DNA from: an uncultured Bryobacterales bacterium
GTDB taxonomy: Bacteria > Acidobacteriota > Terriglobia > Bryobacterales > Bryobacteraceae
Assembly (NCBI GenBank): GCA_937859895.1
Contig: CALMAV010000149.1
Span: 2,688-11,989, forward strand
Direction of reading: 5' to 3'
Length of the DNA: 9,302 nt
Position 1 is the first letter of the stretch. Each line of letters opens with the position of its first letter. Shown piece by piece: positions 1 through 6,700 of this stretch. The notes below the pieces were generated by a model. It saw only the letters and a program-made list of their open reading frames with translations, did no database searches and was not told the DNA's origin. Made by a program: the position numbers and the translations under genes.

Positions 1-2
1 GC

Positions 3-689
3 TGGGGCCACTCCGGCTCCTCCTTGGTTGCACTTGCCGAAACGCTGAAGCCCTTTGCACATTCGCGGCTGATAGACTTTCCTGGCTTCGGCAGCTCGCC
101 GCTACCTTCAACAACATGGGGTACGGCCGAGTACGCCGACAGCGTAGCGGCTTGGTTGAAGTCTCTCCGCCTGCCTCCGGTTGTTTGGATTGGGCACAGT
201 TTTGGAGGACGGGTTGGATTGCAGTTGGCGGCCCGGCACCGAGAGTTGCTGAAAGGAGTGGTGCTGATCGCTTCAGCCGGCCTACCGCGGAGAAGGAGTT
301 TGCTGGAACGGACAAAGCTCGCGGCACGGAGGACAGCTTTCAGCGTGGTGCGCGCGATTCTGCCTGCGAATGCTGATCTTAGCCGCCTACGCGACCGGGT
401 CGGCAGCCCCGATTACCGCAGTGCAGGCGCAATGCGCCCAATCTTAAACCGGGTGATCCATGAGGATCTCTCGGATGTTGCAAAAGCGGTACGGTGCCCT
501 ACCCTCCTTCTTTATGGAGAGAATGATCGGGAAACGCCGCCCGAGATTGGGCAACGCCTGCGCGAACTAATTCCAAGCCCCCGCGCTAACTTGGTTGTTC
601 TAGAAAACTTTGGACATCTTGACATCCTGACTGCTGGGCGTCATCAGGTTGCCTTACGCATCCGCACCTTCCTGGAGTCTCTACCGTAA
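3..689 (+). CDS. alpha/beta hydrolase, 5'-truncated by the window edge
   Basis: A cytoplasmic alpha/beta-hydrolase-fold enzyme; the substrate cannot be told from sequence. The frame is open to the left edge and begins W-G-H-S-G-S-S, which is the oxyanion-loop region of this fold, so the true start lies a few dozen codons upstream and the TTG at 24 is not a real start. The catalytic triad is visible: nucleophile Ser at bases 198-200 in GHSFGG, Asp at 525-527 in YGENDRETPP, and His at 615-617 in FGHLD. The DFPGFGSSP stretch after the first strands is also typical. No signal peptide can be judged because the N-terminus is missing. The stop codon overlaps the ATG of the Mur ligase gene by one base (TAATG), so the two are very likely translationally coupled. 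Family confidence is high; a role in cell-wall or lipid-precursor metabolism is only inferred from the neighbour. Confidence 0.9.
   Translation, partial: WGHSGSSLVALAETLKPFAHSRLIDFPGFGSSPLPSTTWGTAEYADSVAAWLKSLRLPPVVWIGHSFGGRVGLQLAARHRELLKGVVLIASAGLPRRRSLLERTKLAARRTAFSVVRAILPANADLSRLRDRVGSPDYRSAGAMRPILNRVIHEDLSDVAKAVRCPTLLLYGENDRETPPEIGQRLRELIPSPRANLVVLENFGHLDILTAGRHQVALRIRTFLESLP
674..677 (+). promoter_or_regulatory. ribosome binding site of the MurF-like gene
   Basis: GGAG sits 11 bases before the ATG at 689, inside the last codons of the hydrolase gene. Together with the TAATG junction it supports the 689 start and translation coupled to the upstream gene. Confidence 0.55.
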
Positions 690-2269
690 TGAAATTTGTT
701 CTGGCTATTGCCTTTGTTCCATTTGCCCTCCGCAGACTCCTGACGTATCTGCACATTTATCAGCAGGATGAGTATCAACCCATCCGGTTCATCAAGTGGA
801 TGATTAGCAGCCGGTCGCTGGACGTACGAGTTTCGGCAGTGCTCCTGGCAGGAGGCGGGCTGGAGCGAGCAATTGTTCTCTCTCCGAACGTAAGCCGGGG
901 CGCCATGGCAATTGTTTTCCTTTGGGCAGCGTACGCCGAGAAAGATCCGCGGAGTGCCTCGAAAAAGCCGCTGGTACTGACAGGGCGCGCAACCCGCATT
1001 TACTGGATCGCGGTCCTACTTGTTCTGCTTCTCTGCATCCTTCTGGCAATGCTCGAAGCTCCCCTGATTGCGTGGCTGATACCGGTGCAAGCCATCCCAT
1101 TCACCCTCGCGCTGGCCAATTTTCTTCTGGTTCCCTACGAAAACCATGTACAGCAGAGATTTTGGAACGAGGCACATCAGAAGCTCCGAGCATTGAAGCC
1201 GACCGTTATCGGAATTACCGGCTCTTACGGGAAAACCTCGACGAAGCACCTTCTAGGGCACATTCTGGAAGTGCATGCGCCTACGCTCATAACGCCGGGA
1301 AGCGTCAACACTCCGATGGGTATCGCGCGAATTGTAAGGGAGCGGTTGGGCTCGCACCATCGATTTTTCGTTTGCGAAATGGGTGCTTATGGGCCAGGAT
1401 CGATTGCTCGACTTTGCCGGCTTGCACCCCCGGACGTGGGAGTTTTAACAGCAATTGGCATGGCCCACTATGAACGCTTCAAAAGCTTGGAAACCGTAGC
1501 CAAAGCAAAACTGGAGTTAGCGGAGGCAGTAGCTCAGAGGAAGGGTGACGTAGTTCTCTACGAGCAGGTGTTGGATTTCGAAGATGCACGGCAATTTCAA
1601 TCCCGTAATCCAGAAAAGACGCTGATCGTAGGTAAAGATGCCGCAGCTACATTTCAGATCTTACAAAGTCGGCAGACTGCAGAGGGAATCGAAGTGGAAG
1701 TAAGTTGGCGAGGGAAAGAGTATCTCTTGCGGGCACCCATTTTCGGTCAGCATCATGTTCAGAATACGGCGATCGCGTTTGCGACTGCTTGTGCGGTAGG
1801 CATTTCGCCGGAAGACGCCGTAATGGCGCTTGCGTCCACCCCACAGATTACTCATCGGCTTGAGGTGAAGCCAGGAGTGAACGGATCGCGATTGATTGAC
1901 GATGCTTATAATTCGAATCCGGTTGGCTTCGCGTCGGCACTTCGGCTATTGGATGAATTAGTGGGCGAAGGAGGAAGGCGGATTTGCGTGACGCCTGGAA
2001 TGGTGGAACTCGGGGCAGCGCATGAAGAAGAGCATCGGAAGGTGGGAATTTTGGCGGCGCGCTTTGTAGACGTACTGTTACCGGTACTGCCAGAACGAAT
2101 CCGTGCACTCACCGAGACTTTTCAGTCGCAAAGTCGCCTGGGAGAGGTAGTGGATTGCCCGAACTTTCCGGCGGCTCAGCGTTGGCTGGAAAACAATGTA
2201 AGGCCAAACGATATTGTACTAATTGAAAATGACTTACCCGAGCTGTACGTAAAGAAGTTAAAGCACTAA
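689..2269 (+). CDS. MurF-like Mur ligase with hydrophobic N-terminal region
   Basis: An ATP-dependent ligase of the Mur family, closest in motifs to MurF (UDP-MurNAc-tripeptide:D-Ala-D-Ala ligase). Visible motifs: P-loop GITGSYGKTS at residues 175-184; E230 in CEMGA, a likely metal ligand; H260 in MAHYERF; the AKAKLELAEA segment with K274 at the position of the carbamylated lysine; GQHHVQN at 353-359; HRLEV at 389-393; the MurF-type DDAYNSNP at 404-411; and GMVELG at 437-442. Unlike canonical MurF (about 450 residues with an N-terminal UDP-binding domain), the first 150 residues are hydrophobic, with likely membrane segments near 1-17 and 104-148 and a weaker one near 70-82. The usual C-terminal KGS-type motif is replaced by ENDLPELY. 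From memory, a clade of MurF-like proteins in clostridia and other phyla shares this layout. True substrate is inferred, not shown. It is the last gene of the operon and is followed directly by a terminator. Confidence 0.85.
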   Translation: MKFVLAIAFVPFALRRLLTYLHIYQQDEYQPIRFIKWMISSRSLDVRVSAVLLAGGGLERAIVLSPNVSRGAMAIVFLWAAYAEKDPRSASKKPLVLTGRATRIYWIAVLLVLLLCILLAMLEAPLIAWLIPVQAIPFTLALANFLLVPYENHVQQRFWNEAHQKLRALKPTVIGITGSYGKTSTKHLLGHILEVHAPTLITPGSVNTPMGIARIVRERLGSHHRFFVCEMGAYGPGSIARLCRLAPPDVGVLTAIGMAHYERFKSLETVAKAKLELAEAVAQRKGDVVLYEQVLDFEDARQFQSRNPEKTLIVGKDAAATFQILQSRQTAEGIEVEVSWRGKEYLLRAPIFGQHHVQNTAIAFATACAVGISPEDAVMALASTPQITHRLEVKPGVNGSRLIDDAYNSNPVGFASALRLLDELVGEGGRRICVTPGMVELGAAHEEEHRKVGILAARFVDVLLPVLPERIRALTETFQSQSRLGEVVDCPNFPAAQRWLENNVRPNDIVLIENDLPELYVKKLKH

Positions 2270-2308
2270 AAAAATCCCGTACGTTGAGGAGCAACGTACG
2301 GGATTTTT
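2270..2308. terminator. bidirectional intrinsic terminator
   Basis: The two 17-base arms (2270-2286 and 2292-2308) are perfect reverse complements around a 5-base AGGAG loop. The outer five pairs are A:T, so a T run follows the GC-containing stem on both strands. It begins directly after the stop of the MurF-like gene and lies 42 bases beyond the stop of the convergent PEP-CTERM gene, so it can terminate both. Confidence 0.92.
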
Positions 2309-2350
2309 CGGAGTAAACAGGTAACAGGAAGCGGGAAGCCCGCGAAATTG

Positions 2351-3058
2351 TTAGACGCGAGCTTTGCGACGGGCCACAAGTCCCGCACCGAGAAGACCGG
2401 CACCCATGAGGAACATGGAGGCTGGCTCTGGAACTGAAGGTGCGACAGGTGATGACGCCACGAATGAGGCCGAATACGTGATACCGGTGATACCGCTGCC
2501 ACCACCAAGCTGAGCGATTACTTCCGGCAGAGTGCCATTAAGAGCAGTCTGTGTTGAGAAGATGCTGGTAGTCGGGGTAGAGCCGGTGGCCGAAGTACCC
2601 GTGTAGGAGATGCCGTTCAACTGTAGAGCCGCAATGACGGTATTGCTGCTGAGCTGGAACAGAGTGAAGGGAGAACCACTGGGCGTGCAGGCCGATCCAA
2701 GGGACGAGCTACCGCAGCCAGCCTGAGTGCCAACGCCAGGAGCGATGTAATTGAGGTCAAAGTTGATGGGAGCAGCCACACCCTGGCTGAAGGTTATAAA
2801 GTTTTGAACATTAACGACGCCAGTGGCAGGGCCGTTGGTGAGGCTCTGGATCGTGCCACCGGTGAGCCCGGCAAAATCGCCAGTGTTGCTGGAACCATTC
2901 GGCACACCGAATGTGGGATTGAAAAGAATCGAGTCAGCCGTAACGGTGACATTACCAACGATGTTCGCCTGGCCAGTAACTGGTGTAGCTTGAGCGGTGC
3001 TGGTAAGTAAAAGTGCTGGAATTGCCAGTAGGCCGGCAAATAATGAACGTTTATACAT
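2351..3058 (-). CDS. PEP-CTERM sorting domain protein, secreted
   Basis: An exported protein expected to be processed at its C-terminus by an exosortase and delivered to the cell surface or extracellular matrix. A signal peptide covers residues 1-24: basic MYKR, hydrophobic core, and an A-Q-A cleavage site before Thr25. The C-terminus has the complete tripartite sorting signal: VPEPAS at 209-214, a hydrophobic Gly/Ala/Leu-rich helix, and the basic ending ARRKARV. Between these lies about 180 residues of low-complexity, Ser/Thr/Gly/Asn-rich sequence, probably beta-rich, with two cysteines a few residues apart (AGCGSSSLGSACT) that could form a disulfide. I do not recognise a catalytic domain, so its specific job is unknown. 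The start is supported by a strong ribosome binding site. No exosortase gene lies in the window, so the processing enzyme must be elsewhere. It is convergent with the MurF-like gene. Confidence 0.9.
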   Translation of the reverse strand: MYKRSLFAGLLAIPALLLTSTAQATPVTGQANIVGNVTVTADSILFNPTFGVPNGSSNTGDFAGLTGGTIQSLTNGPATGVVNVQNFITFSQGVAAPINFDLNYIAPGVGTQAGCGSSSLGSACTPSGSPFTLFQLSSNTVIAALQLNGISYTGTSATGSTPTTSIFSTQTALNGTLPEVIAQLGGGSGITGITYSASFVASSPVAPSVPEPASMFLMGAGLLGAGLVARRKARV

Positions 3059-3070
3059 AGTTATTAGAAC

Positions 3071-3076
3071 TCCTCC
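3071..3076 (-). promoter_or_regulatory. ribosome binding site of the PEP-CTERM gene
   Basis: On the minus strand this reads GGAGGA, 12 bases before the ATG at 3058. It is the strongest Shine-Dalgarno match seen in the window and fixes the start of the PEP-CTERM gene. Confidence 0.75.
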
Positions 3077-3086
3077 GTGTAACAGG

Positions 3087-3102
3087 GCTGATTTCGATCA
3101 GC
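3087..3102 (-). promoter_or_regulatory. small hairpin in the PEP-CTERM leader
   Basis: A perfect 6-bp stem, GCTGAT/ATCAGC, with a four-base loop (CGAA on the minus strand, TTCG on the plus strand), 10 bases upstream of the ribosome binding site. If the transcript begins further upstream, this would be a leader hairpin that could affect mRNA stability or access to the ribosome binding site. There is no T run, so it is not a terminator. A function is not shown. Confidence 0.35.
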
Positions 3103-3434
3103 TTCGAGCACAATGGTGCCATGCACGAGCCGAAATGTCTTGTCACAGGTGTACTAGGCCGAAATAGCGATGCCAGTCCAGAACTGATGGAATGAAACTA
3201 GTTAAGGTCTGAACGACCACCATAGTTATAGGACTTTTTTGCAGAAGCTGGAACCCTCCCTGGTAATACAATCTTTGGGGCTTGACACGCTGAGGCTTGA
3301 ATTCACAGTGCAAGGCGATGAGTTTGTAGGGAGAGGCAGTGGTGGCAGTGGTGCTGATTGAACTCGGAAGCAGTGCTTAGCCAAGCCTACGATTTCTGAA
3401 ATTTCTGCTAGCTCAGTAGAGCGGCATGTTTGTT
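3103..3434. other. intergenic region without a recognisable gene
   Basis: Between the PEP-CTERM leader and the hairpin after tRNA-Thr I find no supported coding region in either direction. It should hold the promoter of the PEP-CTERM gene, but no good -35/-10 pair is evident on the minus strand. A TGGCAC...TGC motif at 3107-3122 (minus strand) resembles a sigma-54 site but has the wrong spacing by one base. The region also contains a tandem 9-bp duplication, GGCAGTGGT at 3335-3343 and 3344-3352, and a D-arm-like fragment at 3409-3422. Confidence 0.5.
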
Positions 3435-3460
3435 GCTCAACGCAACTGTCCGCGTTGAGC
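3435..3460 (-). terminator. hairpin just downstream of tRNA-Thr (possible terminator or trailer structure)
   Basis: Perfect 9-bp arms, GCTCAACGC at 3435-3443 and GCGTTGAGC at 3452-3460, enclose an 8-base loop. The hairpin begins 9 bases beyond the 3' CCA of tRNA-Thr in the direction of tRNA transcription. No T run follows on the minus strand, so it is either a weak terminator or a structure in the tRNA precursor trailer that guides 3' processing. Confidence 0.45.
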
Positions 3461-3469
3461 CCAATAGAC

Positions 3470-3545
3470 TGGAGCCGGCAGAGGGACTTGAACCCCCGAC
3501 CCTCTGATTACAAATCAGATGCTCTACCAACTGAGCTATGCCGGC
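3470..3545 (-). tRNA. tRNA-Thr (anticodon TGT)
   Basis: A 76-base tRNA including an encoded 3' CCA. The acceptor arms are GCCGGCA and TGCCGGC, a perfect 7-bp pairing. The D arm reads TAGCTCAGTTGGTAGAGC, the anticodon stem TCTGA/TCAGA encloses the loop TTTGTAA with anticodon TGT (reads ACA, threonine), and the T arm is GGGGGTTCAAGTCCCTC. The discriminator base is T. It lies 22 bases downstream of tRNA-Gly on the same strand, so the two are probably cotranscribed and cut apart. Confidence 0.97.
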
Positions 3546-3567
3546 GAGGAATGCGAACCAGGAATTA

Positions 3568-3642
3568 TGGAGCGGGAGACGAGAATCGAACTCGCAACCA
3601 ACAGCTTGGAAGGCTGTGACTCTACCATTGAGTTACTCCCGC
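3568..3642 (-). tRNA. tRNA-Gly (anticodon TCC)
   Basis: A 75-base tRNA including an encoded 3' CCA. The acceptor arms GCGGGAG and CTCCCGC pair perfectly. The D arm is TAACTCAATGGTAGAGT, the anticodon stem ACAGC/GCTGT encloses the loop CTTCCAA with anticodon TCC (reads GGA, glycine), and the T arm contains GAGTTCGATTCTC. It is the promoter-proximal tRNA of the pair. In many bacteria tRNA-Gly(TCC) and a tRNA-Thr stand next to each other before a tuf gene; no tuf gene follows here. Confidence 0.97.
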
Positions 3643-3676
3643 CTTGCCCCCTGGCTATACAATGGGCAACCCCTCT

Positions 3677-3706
3677 ATTCTAGTCGGACCAGTTTCGAGT
3701 GGTCAA
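3677..3706 (-). promoter_or_regulatory. sigma-70-type promoter for the tRNA-Gly/tRNA-Thr unit
   Basis: On the minus strand a -35 box TTGACC (3701-3706) is followed after 18 bases by a -10 box TAGAAT (3677-3682), about 35 bases before the 5' end of tRNA-Gly. The site lies in the 101-bp gap between the TonB-dependent receptor stop and tRNA-Gly. No clear terminator separates the receptor gene from it, so some read-through into the tRNAs is possible. Confidence 0.6.
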
Positions 3707-3743
3707 TGACCTCGATGCGGCTAGAGATTCTGCCCATGTCTGT

Positions 3744-6700
3744 TTAGAAGTTATACTTCAACCCAAACTGGACGTTCCGCGCACCCTGCGAGCCCTGCAA
3801 AAGACCTAATGTAGAGCCGACCCTACTGTTAGGCGCCGACAGGATTGGCGTGTTCGTGAAGTTGATGGCCTCGGCTCGAAGTTCGAGGCCTTGATGCTCC
3901 AGGATAGTGAACGTTTTCGTCACGCTGAGGTCTGCTTCCGTTAAGCCTGGACCTCGAATGACTCCTATGCCGCAATTGCCGAATCCGGAGAGAGGCTGGA
4001 AGAAGCTGCTTGGATCCCAGTATTGATAGCCACCTTTCGGCGAATTGCGCTTGCCGAAGACGGTTGGAGATCCCGAGCAGCTAGCGCGTGCTCCAGCACT
4101 GTTGGTGTTGCTAACGTCATTGGCGCCGATGGTAAAAGGAAAGCCGCCACGGATGTTCACAATAGCGTTGATCTGCCAGTCGCCTAAGGCGGCGTTAACG
4201 ACCTTGTTTACATTTTTGCCAAAGGCGCGGTTATGGCCAAAGGGCAGGTCGTAAGTCGCAAAACCGTTGGAGGAGTGTGTCACGTCGTAGTAGCACGGTC
4301 CGTAGTTAGCCTTTGCGTCATAAGCGTTTTGCCAGTAGTAGTAGTTGCCGCCAGATTGAGCACCGCTCCCGTAGTAACCGATGGAGTTGGTCAGGCACTT
4401 AGAATAGGTGTAGTTGGCGGAAAACTCTAATCCACTGGTAAGCCGCCGCTGAACGCTGACCTGCAGTGCGTTGTAGTTTTGGTTCCCGTTTGTAGCGGTC
4501 AACTTAGCATTGCCGACAAGGGATTGAAGGGCAGGATTGCCGGCAAGGTAGAGGCCGGGAGAAACCGAGTTGTCTGGGTTCAGTACCTTCTGGGAAGCGT
4601 AAATGGGGACAACTAAATGGGTGTTGCGTTGCCCAACATAAGCCACCTGAAGCGTAGTGGAATTTCCAAACTGGTGCTGAACACTCAAATTGTACTGGTT
4701 AGAGACTGCCGGCCGGAACTTTGGATCCCAGAGAAACGCGGTCGCGCCTGCAAAGCAAGAGGCCGGAACGCTTTGAATGGTTGCCGGCGTACAAGGTACC
4801 CCACTGCTAGGAAAGGCCGAGAAGCCCTGATCCAGCGTGCTGGAAGGGAACGGTAGAGAAGTATAGTTGACCGAGTGGCCAACTTCCCAGGGAGCATTTC
4901 GGAACAGCCGAAGATTGGTGCCGGTGCCTTCTAAGAAACTAGATAACGTATATGAGGCGCGCAAGACACTCTTATTGTCATTGCTGCTCCAGGCAATACC
5001 GAGCCGCGGCTGATAATTCGCAATACCGTTGTATTGATTGTAAAGAGCGTTGTTGTCGTTGAATTGATTTGTCTGGCCGGACAAGAAAATCTGCCCGCTA
5101 AACTCACCGAAGTTGGTCTGCCTGTTATGCACCTCGTCCCAAGGCGTGTGCAGCTCATAGCGCAGACCCAAGTTCAGAGTCACATGACTGGTGACGCGCC
5201 AGTCGTCCTGGAAGAACGCGCTGTAGACACTGGCACGCTGACCGGAAGTCCCGGCACCAGCGCCTACTCCAACAGTCTCAGGAAGCCCTAGGAGAAAGTC
5301 AGCTTCAGGAGCGCCGGTGAGGCCTGGGCCGCCTCCGGTGTAGCGGCCACTAAAGGCAAACGTTCCAGCTAGTCCCTCATTACCCGGGTAGAAGATGTTC
5401 AACCGCTGACGGATATATTGAAACCCGAGGTGCATGGTCTGTTTGCCAACGCTGATTAGCAGGGTATCGGTGGCCTGGATGTTCGTATCGGCAAACTGTT
5501 GAGTTATGTTGCTGTTGCCGATACCGCCGTTTGAGTTTAGGTTGCCATTGGCAAAGGTGAGTCCAGGAAGAAATGTGGATGCTACGCCCGCAATGCCAAA
5601 GGTAGCTCCTGCATTCTGGTTCGAAGTATTTGCGAAGCCGGTTGTAACTGGAAAGTAGTTCACGCCAGCCCGCGCTTCGTTAACGAACGTTGGACTGATG
5701 GTGTACGCATAGTTCAGGACGCCATTCCAAAGTGGAAATTTGTTGATCCCGTTATAGAGCAAAGCCTGGCTGTTTGTCGTCGGGTTCTCAACGTTTTGCT
5801 GGGAGTAGCGGGCGAAGAAATGCTGCTTCTCGGAAGGGATGTAGTCAACCTTCAGGTCACCCTGATCACTGTTGGTGTTGGTCTTTGTGCGGTTCACCTG
5901 GTTGTTAATCAACGCTCCGTTGATTGGCTGCGGATACAAAGCGGAGTTGACGATAGCGGAAGCTGCCGGGCTGAACAGAGTAATGGGGATCTGATTGTTC
6001 AGAAACGGTGATCTGCCCGAACCGTTGGTTGGACTTGAAAACGGATTGTACAACTGGTGAGCAAGGTTGTTGCAAAGCCCGTTTGCTCCGAATCCTTCCG
6101 AACAGAGAGCGCCAAAGTTGCCGCCTCGCTCGGCTGTCGTTAAGACGGTATAGGCTGCGTTGGTGGCAGGCTGATCGTAACGGGAGCCTTGGTAGTCAGC
6201 AAAGAAGAAGAGCTTATCCCGAATGATCCGCCCACCGACAGCGCCGCCGAACTCATTCCAGCGCAACAGTGGGCGGGACAGTCCCTGGAAATTGTTTGCC
6301 CAGTTATTTGCATTCAGAATGTCGTTGCGGAAGAACTCAAACGCACTACCGTGAAACTGGTTGGTCCCTGACTTGATACTTACGCTAATGATGCCACCCA
6401 GGAAATTACCGAACTCGGCTGAGGCATTCTGAGTAATTAAGTTAAACTCCTGGATCGCATCGACACTGGGAGAGTAACCAACCGCGTTCTCGGAGACTTG
6501 ATTGTTATCAATTCCATCAAGAAGGTAGTAGTTTGCCTGTTCCCGATTGCCATTGATGTAAGGACGTCCACCGGTGAAGGTAGCCTGAGGTCCGGTAAAC
6601 GAAGACGGATTGGTGGTCACAGACCCGGGAGCTAATAAGGTTAGCTGATTATAGTTTCGAGTCGCTAACGGAAGCTGCACATTTGTGCGCGCGTCGATAA

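Noticed and set aside
24..26. TTG as the start of the alpha/beta hydrolase
   Set aside because: The frame stays open upstream and encodes conserved oxyanion-loop residues, so the gene begins outside the window.
922..1473. 183-codon open frame on the + strand inside the MurF-like gene
   Set aside because: It lies in another frame of a gene with clear Mur-ligase motifs and its translation has no recognisable domain.
3143..3223. Possible 26-residue peptide on the - strand between tRNA-Thr and the PEP-CTERM gene
   Set aside because: No ribosome binding site precedes its ATG and the peptide has no features that support expression.
3282..3287. TTGACA on the + strand as a -35 box
   Set aside because: No acceptable -10 box occurs 16 to 18 bases downstream and no + strand gene follows.
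3335..3352. Tandem 9-bp repeat GGCAGTGGT
   Set aside because: Only two copies in a non-coding region; too short to assign a function or to call a repeat array.
3538..3747. 69-codon open frame on the + strand across tRNA-Gly
   Set aside because: It is read through the complement of a tRNA gene, a frequent source of false ORFs.
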